NCBI GenBank assembly: GCA_030425145.1
Contig: JAUHVK010000004.1
Coordinates: 124,001 to 188,000, forward strand
Source: Alphaproteobacteria bacterium
GTDB taxonomy: Bacteria; Pseudomonadota; Alphaproteobacteria; Rhodobacterales; Rhodobacteraceae
Direction of reading: 5' to 3'
DNA length: 64,000 nucleotides
The notes under the pieces were generated by a model. That model was not told the DNA's origin and did not search any database. It saw only the letters and a list, made by a program, of their open reading frames with translations. The position numbers were made by a program, and so were the translations under genes. This document shows, in pieces, positions 18,171 through 27,074 of the stretch. Each line of letters starts with the position of its first letter. The first letter of the stretch is position 1.

Positions 18171-19376
18171 ATGCGCTCACTGCTAGCCGCCACCCTTGCC
18201 GCCGCCACTGCTTTTGCAGCCCATGCCGAACCCGATCCGTCGAACTGGGACGCGGTGACCGAAGAAGCGCGCGGCCAGACGGTCTACTGGAACGCATGGG
18301 GCGGGTCCGACACGATCAACAGCTTTATCGCGTGGATCGGCAACCGGGTGAACGAAGAGTACGGCGTCACGCTCGAGCATGTGAAGCTGTCCGACACCGC
18401 TGATGCGGTCAGCCGCGTTCTGGCGGAAAAGACCGCTGGAAAGGATGAAGGCGGCGCAATCGACATGATCTGGATTAACGGTGAAAACTTCGCCGCGATG
18501 AAAGAACAGGATCTGCTGTTCGGTCCTTGGGTCGAAGCGATGCCAAGCTGGGCGAATGTGGATGTGGCGGGCAAACCGGCCGTGATCTCGGACTTCACCG
18601 TGCCCACAGATGGGCTTGAGGCACCGTGGGGCATGGCACAGGTGGTGTTCTACTACGACACCGCGCGGCTTGAGACGCCTCCCACCACGATGGAGGCGTT
18701 GGCCGCCTATGCCGCCGCCAATCCGGGGCGCTTCACCTATCCGCAGCCGCCGAACTTCCTTGGCTCGACTTTTCTCAAGCAGGCGCTGATCGAGTTTGTG
18801 CCTGACGCTGCGGTGCTGCAAGCGCCGGTCGACGAGGCAGATTACGACGCCGCAACCGCCGCGTTCTGGACCTATCTCGACGGCCTCACCCCGACCCTCT
18901 GGCGCTCGGGCCGCGCCTATCCGCAGAACGAATCCCGCCAGATCCAGCTGATGGCCGATGGCGAGATCGACCTTGCGATCAGTTTCAACCCGAACGAGGC
19001 CAGCAACGCGATTGCCAATGGCCAGTTGCAGAACAGCGTGCGTACCTTCGTGATGGACGCTGGCAGCATCGGGAACGCCAGCTTTGTCGCGATCCCCTAC
19101 AATGCCAACGCCAAGGCCGGTGCGATGGTGGTCGCGAATTTCATGATGTCGCCCGAGGCGCAGGCGATGATGCAGGACCCGGAGGTCTGGGGTCTGGGTA
19201 CCGTGCTCGATCTGGCCAAGCTGTCAGGCGAAGACCGCGCGCGGTTTGATGCGTTGGAACTGGGCATCGCCACCCTGCCACCCGCAGAGCTGGGCGCGAC
19301 CCTGCCGGAGCCGCATCCGAGCTGGATGGTCAAGCTCGAGGAAGACTGGACCGAGCGGTACGGCGTCGCGCAATAG
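18171..19376 (+). CDS. ABC transporter substrate-binding protein, YnjB-type
   Basis: 401 residues with a Sec signal peptide (MRSLLAATLAAATAFAAHAE). It has the two-lobed periplasmic binding fold with the typical opening TVYWNAWGGSDTINSFIAWIG and the later blocks IDMIWINGENFAAMKEQDLLFGPW and GEIDLAISFNPNEASNAI, as in YnjB proteins. The ligand is not established; members have been labelled thiamine or sugar importers by analogy only. It is first in a three-gene operon with a fused permease and an ATPase. Confidence 0.9.
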   Translation: MRSLLAATLAAATAFAAHAEPDPSNWDAVTEEARGQTVYWNAWGGSDTINSFIAWIGNRVNEEYGVTLEHVKLSDTADAVSRVLAEKTAGKDEGGAIDMIWINGENFAAMKEQDLLFGPWVEAMPSWANVDVAGKPAVISDFTVPTDGLEAPWGMAQVVFYYDTARLETPPTTMEALAAYAAANPGRFTYPQPPNFLGSTFLKQALIEFVPDAAVLQAPVDEADYDAATAAFWTYLDGLTPTLWRSGRAYPQNESRQIQLMADGEIDLAISFNPNEASNAIANGQLQNSVRTFVMDAGSIGNASFVAIPYNANAKAGAMVVANFMMSPEAQAMMQDPEVWGLGTVLDLAKLSGEDRARFDALELGIATLPPAELGATLPEPHPSWMVKLEEDWTERYGVAQ

Positions 19377-19383
19377 GCGCGGT

Positions 19384-21102
19384 GTGACCTCACGCTGCGA
19401 CACAGCTTCAGCGCGGGCCCGGTTTCTGCCCTGGGCCCCGCTTCTGACCCTGGCCATCATGCTTGGCCCCGTGGTCGCCGGTGTGCTGGGCACCCTGGCC
19501 CCGGCCTTTGGCTACATGCCGGCCTTGGGTGGTGACGGGATCACTCTCAACGCCTTTACCATGCTTTTCGACTGGCCCGGCATCACCCGCGCCAGCGTTC
19601 TGAGCGTCACCACCGGGATCGCGGCCACGCTTCTGTCGCTGCTCGTTGTCGCTCTGATCTGCGCCGCATGGAGCGGGTCGCGCGCCTTTCGTATCATCGA
19701 AAGGATGCTGTCGCCGCTCCTGTCTGTGCCGCACGCCGCAGCCGCCTTTGGACTGGCTTTTCTCATTGCACCATCGGGATGGATCGCACGTGCCACTTCG
19801 CCGTGGCTTACCGGATGGGACAGGCCTCCGGACCTCTTGATCCTGCAAGACCCGTTTGGCCTGTCGCTGATTGCCGGGCTGGTGGCCAAAGAGGTGCCCT
19901 TCCTCTTGCTCATGACGCTGGCCGCACTCAGCCAAGTCCGCATGCGGCAAGCGCGGGATACCGCGCTGGCTTTGGGGTACTCCCCTGTGACAGCCTGGTT
20001 CAAGACCGTCTTCCCTCGCGTCTATGCGCAGATCAGACTGCCCGTCTTTGCCGTTCTCGCATTCTCCATGACGGTGGTGGATGTGTCCCTGATCCTTGGC
20101 CCGACAACACCGCCGACTTTGGCGGTGCAAATCCTCAAATGGATGAACGACCCCGATCTGGACATGCGTTTCCTCGCCTCTGCCGCCGCTGTCTGGCAGC
20201 TTGTGTTGGTTATAGGCGTGTTGCTCTTGTGGGGCGTCGGTGAGATCGCCATCGCCTGGCTCGGTCACCGCTGGGTGGCCTCTGGCACGCGGGGTGGAGC
20301 GACACGCACCATACGCGCCATTTCACTAACAGCTGCCCTGCTGAGCGCGAGCGCCATTGTCTTTGGCATCCTCGGTCTGCTGGTCTGGTCCTTCGCAGGA
20401 TTCTGGAGCTTTCCCGATCTGCTCCCCAGTGCGTTCACGCTCAAGACCTGGATGCGCCACGCCCTGAACCTTTGGCCCGTCATCACCGAAACACTCATCA
20501 TCGCCTCGGTCTCGACATTCGTCGCCTTGCTTTTGACGTTGGCGTGCCTCGAGGCCGAAGAACGGCACGGGCTCAGACCGGGAACCCGGGCACTTTGGCT
20601 GCTTTATGTGCCGTTGATCGTCCCGCAGATCGCCTTTCTGACCGGGCTTCAAACGCTTGCCATCTTCACCGGGATCGACGGCAACCGCATGGCGGTGATC
20701 GCTGTGCATATCATCTTCGTGCTGCCCTACGTGTTCCTGTCTCTGGCCGATCCGTTCCGTGCGTGGGATGTGCGATTTGGCCACGTTGCGCGCGCCTTGG
20801 GGGCAGGCTGCGACGGGGTGCTTTGGCGGGTGCGGCTGCCGATGCTCCTGCGCCCGATCCTGACAGCGGCGGCGGTGGGGTTTGCCGTGTCCATCGGGCA
20901 GTATCTGCCCACCCTGCTCGCAGGCGCAGGCCGCGTGCAAACCCTGACGACCGAGGCGGTCGCGTTGACCTCCGGGGGTGACCGACGGGTGATTTCGGTC
21001 TATGCGCTCAGCCAGACGGCACTGGCGCTGCTGCCCTTTGCCTTTGCTCTGTTCATTCCCGCCATTGTCTGGCGCAATCGCAAAGGGCTGCGCCATGCCT
21101 GA
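19384..21102 (+). CDS. ABC transporter fused permease, YnjC-type
   Basis: 572 residues from the GTG at 19384, seven bases after the substrate-binding protein stop; the frame is open further upstream but that part overlaps the preceding gene. Two homologous permease halves are fused, each with about six transmembrane helices and a binding-protein-dependent permease loop (ARDTALALGYSPVTAWFKTVFPR in half one; HVARALGAGCDGVLWRVRLP in half two). The fusion forms the whole membrane channel. Its stop overlaps the ATPase start by 8 bp. Confidence 0.9.
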   Translation: MTSRCDTASARARFLPWAPLLTLAIMLGPVVAGVLGTLAPAFGYMPALGGDGITLNAFTMLFDWPGITRASVLSVTTGIAATLLSLLVVALICAAWSGSRAFRIIERMLSPLLSVPHAAAAFGLAFLIAPSGWIARATSPWLTGWDRPPDLLILQDPFGLSLIAGLVAKEVPFLLLMTLAALSQVRMRQARDTALALGYSPVTAWFKTVFPRVYAQIRLPVFAVLAFSMTVVDVSLILGPTTPPTLAVQILKWMNDPDLDMRFLASAAAVWQLVLVIGVLLLWGVGEIAIAWLGHRWVASGTRGGATRTIRAISLTAALLSASAIVFGILGLLVWSFAGFWSFPDLLPSAFTLKTWMRHALNLWPVITETLIIASVSTFVALLLTLACLEAEERHGLRPGTRALWLLYVPLIVPQIAFLTGLQTLAIFTGIDGNRMAVIAVHIIFVLPYVFLSLADPFRAWDVRFGHVARALGAGCDGVLWRVRLPMLLRPILTAAAVGFAVSIGQYLPTLLAGAGRVQTLTTEAVALTSGGDRRVISVYALSQTALALLPFAFALFIPAIVWRNRKGLRHA

Positions 21103-21733
21103 TTCCGGACTGATCCTTGATGGCGTGGTGATCCGGCGCGACGGGCGAACGCTGGTCGACATCTCGGATCGTGTTGCACCCGGAGAGGTCTTGACCGTGA
21201 TGGGGCCTAGCGGTTCGGGCAAGTCGACGCTTTTGTCCTACGTGATCGGCACACTGGACACGGCGTTCGAGGCAAAGGGGCGCGTAATCCTGAACGGCTC
21301 CGACATCACCGATCTGGTGCCGGAACAGCGCCAAGTCGGCATTCTCTTTCAGGACGAATTGCTGTTTCCCCACCTTTCGGTGGGCGAAAACCTTGCCTTC
21401 GGACTGCGCGCCTCGGTCAAAGGCCGTGCCGCGCGCCGAGAGAAAATTGACGCAGCACTGGAAGACATCGGTTTGGCGGGGTTTGCCGACCGTGACCCCG
21501 AAACCCTGTCGGGTGGTCAGAAGGCGCGGGTGGCGCTGATGCGGATGCTGCTCTCCGGTCCAAGGGCGCTGCTGCTGGATGAACCCTTCTCAAGGCTCGA
21601 TACCGAACGTCGCGACCAGATCCGTACGCTTGTGTTTGATCAGGCTCGTGCCAAGGGCTTACCCGTGCTGCTGGTCACTCATGACCACGCCGATGCCGAT
21701 GCGGCAGGGGGACGCCTGTACCAGTTGGGCTAA
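21095..21733 (+). CDS. ABC transporter ATP-binding protein, YnjD-type
   Basis: 212 residues from the ATG at 21095. Walker A GPSGSGKS (37-44), Q-loop ILFQDELLFPHLSV, signature LSGGQ (138-142), Walker B ALLLDEP (158-164) and the switch His in LLVTHD are intact. It is a compact ATPase without a C-terminal regulatory domain. Overlap with the permease gene shows tight coupling. It ends 12 bp before the convergent WecG-like gene, and no terminator is visible in that gap. Confidence 0.92.
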   Translation: MPDSGLILDGVVIRRDGRTLVDISDRVAPGEVLTVMGPSGSGKSTLLSYVIGTLDTAFEAKGRVILNGSDITDLVPEQRQVGILFQDELLFPHLSVGENLAFGLRASVKGRAARREKIDAALEDIGLAGFADRDPETLSGGQKARVALMRMLLSGPRALLLDEPFSRLDTERRDQIRTLVFDQARAKGLPVLLVTHDHADADAAGGRLYQLG

Positions 21734-21745
21734 GGTACGTAAAGG

Positions 21746-22531
21746 TTACTTGCTTTCGCGGGCAGGCGTGTTCCGCGTCGCACTGAACCGCAGTTTAAGC
21801 GCGTGGATCACTTCCTCGGGCAGAATCCCGAAACACTTGGCATAGCGCGGGATCAGACGAGCGGGTTGTGACAAGGCCCGCCAAAGCCACTCCATGGCGA
21901 TGGCACGTACCCAAGCCGGTGCCCGCACCTGCGCACCCGAGAAGAAATCCAGCCCGGCGCCGATGGACACAAACCCGACATGTTCAAGCTTGCCGCGTCC
22001 GTAAGCGGCAAAGAGTTCCTGTTTGGGCGCGCCCAGCGCCAGAAGCACCATGTCGGCCTCGGATTGTTTGAGCGTGTCCAATACCGCATCCGCCGATGCG
22101 CCCACCGGATTAAACCCCATCGGCGGAGCGATGGTCGCAACGATCCGTGTTCCGGGCACTTCCCGCTCCAGATGGGTTTTGGCGGCAGCCAGAGTGTCAT
22201 CAGTGCTGCCGACCAGAGCCAGCGACTTGCCATGCGCCGCTGCGATCCGCACCAATGGCAGGATCGCATCGGAACCGGGGATCAGTGACACCGGACGCCC
22301 GGCCAGTTTCGACAGCCAGACAATCGGATTGCCATCCGCCACCACGAGATCCTGCGCCTCATAGGCGTCGCGGAATTGGGGTTCACGGCGTAATTTTACC
22401 AAATGGTCTAAATTTAGTGTCGCGAGCGAAAATCCTTCACCCGCGCGCAGGCGTGACGAAATATGCCGTTCGAGCACGACCCAATCCGGGACATTGACCG
22501 TCACATCAAATGTATCGCCCCAAAACCGCAT
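21746..22531 (-). CDS. WecG/TagA/CpsF-family glycosyltransferase
   Basis: 261 residues from the ATG at 22531. GT26-family blocks are present: TLNLDHLVKLRREPQF, LVVADGNPIVWLSKLAG and LLALGAPKQELFAAYGRGKLEH, followed by the RAPAWVRAIAMEWLWRALSQPARLIPRY C-terminal region. It transfers an N-acetyl-mannosaminyl-type sugar to a lipid-linked acceptor at the cytoplasmic face of the membrane. It is divergent from the sugar-modifying genes at 22796. The 264 bp between them is more AT-rich than its surroundings and probably holds both promoters. Confidence 0.9.
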   Translation of the reverse strand: MRFWGDTFDVTVNVPDWVVLERHISSRLRAGEGFSLATLNLDHLVKLRREPQFRDAYEAQDLVVADGNPIVWLSKLAGRPVSLIPGSDAILPLVRIAAAHGKSLALVGSTDDTLAAAKTHLEREVPGTRIVATIAPPMGFNPVGASADAVLDTLKQSEADMVLLALGAPKQELFAAYGRGKLEHVGFVSIGAGLDFFSGAQVRAPAWVRAIAMEWLWRALSQPARLIPRYAKCFGILPEEVIHALKLRFSATRNTPARESK

Positions 22532-22795
22532 ATGCGCTTCCTCAGTCGTCACCACAGCCCATATAAGTGCGCCATTTGACCAAATCGCGGCCACGACGCT
22601 GCAAAATCAAGACATTCCCGCGAAAAATATCCTAAGACACATGAGAAATGGGGCGTTTGTCGAATTATGACCATGATTGCATGGTCTATGCCCGACGGAA
22701 AAGACGCCAGAACCACGTGAGCAGACTGTGAAACGCACCCGAATCCCTCCTGTTCAAGGCGCGGCCTCCGGCGGTGGCCCCGCTAAGGTGCGTGC

Positions 22796-23923
22796 ATGAG
22801 CGGTGACGTCTCGATCATCGGTTGCGGGTTTGTCGCGGACCTCTACATGCGATCGCTGCACGCGATGGACGGGATCACCGTGGCAGGGGTTTACGACAAA
22901 AACCCGGCTCGACTGGCCGAGTTCTGCGCTTTCTGGAACGTACCCGCGATTGCCACGCTGGACGAGCTTCTGAGCCAGCACCCGCGCGATGGGGTTGTCT
23001 TGAACCTCACCAACCCGTCGGCGCATTACGAGGTGAACTCTGCCTGCCTCGCCGCTGATTGCCACACCTATTCCGAAAAGCCTCTGGCCATGACCGTGGA
23101 CGACGCGAAGGCGCTTCATGCGCAGGCGCAGTCCGCTGGTTTGATGCTGGCATCGGCCCCGTGCAGCGTCTTGGGCGAAGCTGCGCAAACGCTGGGACAC
23201 GCGCTGCGAACCCGCATCGCCGGGACACCCCGCGCAATCTACGCTGAACTAGATGACGGGTTTGTACCGCAAGCGGCTTACAAAAAGTGGATATCGGAAT
23301 CCGGTGCCCCCTGGCCCTTCGAGGACGAATTCCGCGTCGGCTGCACGCTCGAACATGCGGGCTATTACCTTGGATGGCTGATCTCATGGTTTGGGTCGGT
23401 GCGCACCGTGGTGGCCGCCTCGGCCGAGACCATCCCCGATAAAGAGGGCGCCGGACCGTTTGCACCGGACTTGTCGGTCGCCACGCTGTTCTTTGAGAAT
23501 GGGCCCATGACACGGCTCACCTGCTCCATCGTCGCCCCGCATGACCACCAGATCCGCATCATCGGCGATGGCGGCGTGCTGGCGTGCAAAGCTGCGTGGG
23601 ACAATTCGGCCAAGGTCACCTTTGCAAAGCGCATGACGATCCGCCGCCGATTGATGGAATCGCCTTTTCCGAAAACCATCAAGCTCGGCCAGCCAACCCA
23701 CCCCAAAGTCAAACGCTGGGGGGCTGCCGCGATGAATTTCATGCTCGGTCCCGCCGAAATGCTCGCCTCACTCCGCGAGGGCCGCCCGTCCCGCTTGTCG
23801 AACGACTTTGCCCTGCACATGACCGAGGTCACACTCGCCATGCAGAACGCGGGCGAAACGTCGGGCGCACAAGCCATGACCACCCGCTGCGATCCGATGG
23901 AGCCGATGCCATGGGCGCAGTGA
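22796..23923 (+). CDS. Gfo/Idh/MocA-family sugar oxidoreductase
   Basis: 375 residues with an N-terminal Rossmann fold (VSIIGCGFVADLYMRSLHAMDG), the EKPLAMTVDDAKALH block and a C-terminal alpha/beta substrate domain. Members oxidise or epimerise nucleotide sugars and related polyols using NAD(P). The start is supported by AAGGTG upstream. It opens a plus-strand run of five overlapping or closely spaced polysaccharide genes and overlaps the next gene by 13 bp. The same enzyme pair reappears as one fused protein at 27075. Confidence 0.9.
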   Translation: MSGDVSIIGCGFVADLYMRSLHAMDGITVAGVYDKNPARLAEFCAFWNVPAIATLDELLSQHPRDGVVLNLTNPSAHYEVNSACLAADCHTYSEKPLAMTVDDAKALHAQAQSAGLMLASAPCSVLGEAAQTLGHALRTRIAGTPRAIYAELDDGFVPQAAYKKWISESGAPWPFEDEFRVGCTLEHAGYYLGWLISWFGSVRTVVAASAETIPDKEGAGPFAPDLSVATLFFENGPMTRLTCSIVAPHDHQIRIIGDGGVLACKAAWDNSAKVTFAKRMTIRRRLMESPFPKTIKLGQPTHPKVKRWGAAAMNFMLGPAEMLASLREGRPSRLSNDFALHMTEVTLAMQNAGETSGAQAMTTRCDPMEPMPWAQ

Positions 23924-24843
23924 ACCGTGTCCTCATCACCGGCGCGTCTGGGTTCATCGGACGCGCCACGGTCGACGCCGCGCTGGGCGCGGGGCTCGAG
24001 GTCGTGGCTGTCCAAAGGCGCGGCGGGGCGGACCGTACGGGTGTAACGTACGTTTCAGCGGACCTTACCGTACAGGACAGTGTCGAGGTTCTGACAACGG
24101 CCCTAACCGGATGCAGCGCTGTCATCCACCTTGCCGCTGCCATGTCGGGTGACCCAGAGGATCACGCCAGACTGACAGTCGGCGGAACCGAACGGGTGAT
24201 CTCTGCCATGAAACGCGCGGGCGTGGGTCACCTGGCTCTCGTCAGTTCTTTGGCCGTCTATGACACGTCGCAAGTTGCGATAGGCGGTGAACTGACCGAC
24301 ACCACACCCATTGTGAACCCAACCAATCCACGCGACGCGTATTCTGCCGCGAAGGCCCGTCAGGAGAGCCTTGCGCTGACCGCTGGTTTCGACACCGTGG
24401 CGGTGCTGCGCCCTGGGATTGTCTATGATGCGCAGCATCTCTGGAATGCCCATCTTGGCCTAGGTTTGGGACCGTGTCTTTTCCGGGCCGGATCGGATGA
24501 TCCGTTGCCGATGTGCCACATCCAGCGTTGCGCCGCGGCACTGGTGCAGGCAACGCTGAATCGGGTGCATGACACGATCACCCTTGTCGACCCGCGTCTA
24601 CCGACACGCGGCGACGTCATTGCGGAACTGCAGAAGGCGGGGTGGCCGAAACTGGTCCTGCCCTTTCCGTGGCAGCTTGTGGCAGGCATTGCGCGCTTGC
24701 TTGGACCGATTTCATCCAGCTTCCCCGGCCTGTTTCGCGCGCCGGTTCTGCGGCAGCGGCTGCTGCCGATGACTTATGGTTTTGCACCGCCGAAGGGCCT
24801 TGATCTGCCAGACCCGGCCCCCGCTTGGGAGGCAACCGCATGA
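23911..24843 (+). CDS. NAD-dependent epimerase/dehydratase (extended SDR)
   Basis: 310 residues from the ATG at 23911, inside the end of the previous gene; a longer open frame upstream is a shadow. The nucleotide-binding motif GASGFIGRATV (about 11-21), the VIHLAAAMSG block, the active-site SSLAVYD and the YSAAKARQE (Y-x3-K) motif are present. The C-terminus is adapted for sugar binding. It probably modifies a nucleotide sugar for the adjacent glycosyltransferases. The stop overlaps the next ATG by 4 bp. Confidence 0.9.
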   Translation: MGAVNRVLITGASGFIGRATVDAALGAGLEVVAVQRRGGADRTGVTYVSADLTVQDSVEVLTTALTGCSAVIHLAAAMSGDPEDHARLTVGGTERVISAMKRAGVGHLALVSSLAVYDTSQVAIGGELTDTTPIVNPTNPRDAYSAAKARQESLALTAGFDTVAVLRPGIVYDAQHLWNAHLGLGLGPCLFRAGSDDPLPMCHIQRCAAALVQATLNRVHDTITLVDPRLPTRGDVIAELQKAGWPKLVLPFPWQLVAGIARLLGPISSSFPGLFRAPVLRQRLLPMTYGFAPPKGLDLPDPAPAWEATA

Positions 24844-26096
24844 GCCTGCCCAAGATCGCCTACCTGACCGGAGAATACCCGCGCGCGAGTGATACATTCA
24901 TTCAGCGCGAGGTCACCAACCTGCGCGCCTTAGGGCATGAAGTCCTGACATGTTCGATCCGCACCACCGGGGCGGAACATCTCGTCGGCCCAGAACAGCG
25001 CGAGGAACACGCCCGCACCTTCAAGGTGCTGGACGCGGTGCGCAATCCGGTGACAACGCTCAAGGCGCATTGGCGATGGATGAAGACGCCGGGACGCTAT
25101 TTGTCCGCGCTCGGTTCGGCGTGGCGGACGGCACCGAAGGGGATCAAGGGGCGGCTCTATAACCTGATTTACTTCGTTGAAGCCGGAGTTCTGGCCGCCA
25201 AGCTCGCTGATGAAGGCGTAACGCATCTGCACAACCACATCGCCAAAGCGTCTTGCACGGTGGCAATGCTGGCCGGCGAACTCTCTGGTCTGCGCTGGAG
25301 CTTTACCATCCACGGGCCGGATATCTTTTTCGAGCCGCATCACTGGCGGATAGACGAAAAGGCTGCTCGAGCAGCTTTTGTGTCCTGCATCAGCCATTTC
25401 TGTCGGTCGCAACTCATGTGTTTTGCCGACGCGCAGCACTGGCACAAGCTGCACATCGTGCATTGCGGCGTGGACCCGTCGAGGTATGCGCCCAAGCCGG
25501 TTCGAACCGGCTTGACCGCGCTCTTTGTCGGGCGGATGGCGGGTGTCAAAGGTGTGCCGATCCTGATCGACGCAGTTGCGCGACTGTCCAAGACATATCC
25601 CGATCTGACCTTGCGCCTTGTCGGCGATGGGCCGGACCGCGAAGCGCTAGAAGCCGAAGTGGCCAAGCGTGGTTTGCAGGAACGCGTTAAGTTTTTGGGC
25701 TACAAATCGCAGGCAGAGGTGGCCGAAGAACTGGCACAGGCGGATGTGTTCGTGCTGCCCAGTTTTGCCGAAGGCGTGCCTGTCGTGTTGATGGAAGCGA
25801 TGGCGTCGCAGGTGCCTGTGGTTACCACGCGGATCGCTGGGGTTCCGGAATTGGTCGAAGACGGAGTGAATGGTCGCCTTGTGCCGCCCGGCGATGTGGA
25901 TGCCTTTGCCGAAGCGCTGGATGCGTTGCTGTCGGATGCTGACCTGCGTCGAACCTATAGCGCGGCGGGGCGGGCCAAAGTGGTTGCGGAATACGACGCG
26001 GCGCAGGAAGCGAAGTGGCTGTCAGAACTGATCGTCTCCTACGGTGAAGGGCGCTCTGTTACGTCTCTGCGCCCGTCCGAGGAGGGCACACCATGA
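24840..26096 (+). CDS. Glycosyltransferase family 4
   Basis: 418 residues, GT-B fold. The acceptor domain starts KIAYLTGEYPRASDTFIQREV, a pattern seen in exopolysaccharide colanic-type GT4 enzymes. The donor domain holds TALFVGRMAGVKGVPILIDAVARL and the E-x7-E motif in FAEGVPVVLMEAMASQVPVV. It is a retaining, cytoplasmic glycosyltransferase for polysaccharide repeat assembly. It is coupled by ATGA overlaps to both neighbours. Confidence 0.92.
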   Translation: MSLPKIAYLTGEYPRASDTFIQREVTNLRALGHEVLTCSIRTTGAEHLVGPEQREEHARTFKVLDAVRNPVTTLKAHWRWMKTPGRYLSALGSAWRTAPKGIKGRLYNLIYFVEAGVLAAKLADEGVTHLHNHIAKASCTVAMLAGELSGLRWSFTIHGPDIFFEPHHWRIDEKAARAAFVSCISHFCRSQLMCFADAQHWHKLHIVHCGVDPSRYAPKPVRTGLTALFVGRMAGVKGVPILIDAVARLSKTYPDLTLRLVGDGPDREALEAEVAKRGLQERVKFLGYKSQAEVAEELAQADVFVLPSFAEGVPVVLMEAMASQVPVVTTRIAGVPELVEDGVNGRLVPPGDVDAFAEALDALLSDADLRRTYSAAGRAKVVAEYDAAQEAKWLSELIVSYGEGRSVTSLRPSEEGTP

Positions 26097-27061
26097 GTGT
26101 GGATGTTGTTCTGATTGGTCGCAACGAGGGGCAAAAGCTGGTCCGATCGCTAGCCTCGGTCGCGCGTCAGGCGCGTCGCATGGTTTACGTGGACAGTGGT
26201 TCCACAGACCAGAGCGTTGCCAATGCCGAACAGGCGGGGGCGCTTGTTGTGCGCCTCGACATGTCCGTACCCTTCACCGCCGCGCGCGCCCGCAATGAAG
26301 GGTTTGCGGCGCTGATGACGCAGGATGATCCACCCGATGTGGTGCAGTTCCTAGATGGTGACTGTCTCATGGACAGTGATTGGCTCGCCAAAGCCGAAGC
26401 ACGGTTGCGGGCCGAGGACGACCTTGCGCTGGTCACTGGTCAGCAGCGCGAGATGCGCCGCGATGCGAGCGTGTACAACCAGATGTTCGATGTGGAGTGG
26501 TCGCGCCCGGCGGGGGAGATCCTTGCCTGTCCCGGCAACATGATGGTGCGTGTGGCCGCCTTTGAAGAGGTCGGGGGCTTCAACCCCACCGTAATTGCCG
26601 CCGAAGATGACGAGTTCTGCGCGCGGTTGCGCAAGGCGGGTTGGCGGCTCTGGCGGATCGCGGAACCGATGGCAGGGCATGACGCCAACATGATGCGGTT
26701 TTCGCAATGGTGGAAACGGGCCGAACGCACAGGACACGGGTTTGCGCAGGTAGGCGACCTGCACCCGGACTATTTTGTGCGCGAACGGCAGCGCGGCTGG
26801 GCCTATGGGCTTTTGTTCCCGTTTCTGGCTGTAGTTGGGTCGCTGTCCTCACCCGCCGTGCCCGTGCTGGTGCTTGGGCTTTACGCGCTGTCCTACTGGA
26901 AAACGGCGAAAGGGCTCATGGACCAAGGTCTTCCGGGACAGGAAGCGCGGTCGCACGCGGTGTTTCTCACGCTGTCCAAGTTTCCCAATGTCATCGGCAT
27001 GATCCGCTATCACTGGCGGCGCCTGAACAACGCGCAGATGCGCATCATCGAGTACAAGTGA
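26093..27061 (+). CDS. Glycosyltransferase family 2 with C-terminal membrane region
   Basis: 322 residues. The GT-A fold shows VVLIGRNEGQKLVRSL, YVDSGSTDQSV and the metal-binding FLDGDCLMDSDW (DxD-like). The acceptor part includes FNPTVIAAEDDEFCARLRKAGW (ED-type catalytic base). C-terminal hydrophobic helices (GLLFPFLAVVGSLSSPAVPVLVLGLYAL) suggest membrane attachment. It is an inverting transferase in the polysaccharide run and overlaps the GT4 stop. Confidence 0.9.
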   Translation: MSVDVVLIGRNEGQKLVRSLASVARQARRMVYVDSGSTDQSVANAEQAGALVVRLDMSVPFTAARARNEGFAALMTQDDPPDVVQFLDGDCLMDSDWLAKAEARLRAEDDLALVTGQQREMRRDASVYNQMFDVEWSRPAGEILACPGNMMVRVAAFEEVGGFNPTVIAAEDDEFCARLRKAGWRLWRIAEPMAGHDANMMRFSQWWKRAERTGHGFAQVGDLHPDYFVRERQRGWAYGLLFPFLAVVGSLSSPAVPVLVLGLYALSYWKTAKGLMDQGLPGQEARSHAVFLTLSKFPNVIGMIRYHWRRLNNAQMRIIEYK

Positions 27062-27074
27062 GGGGTAGAGGCGA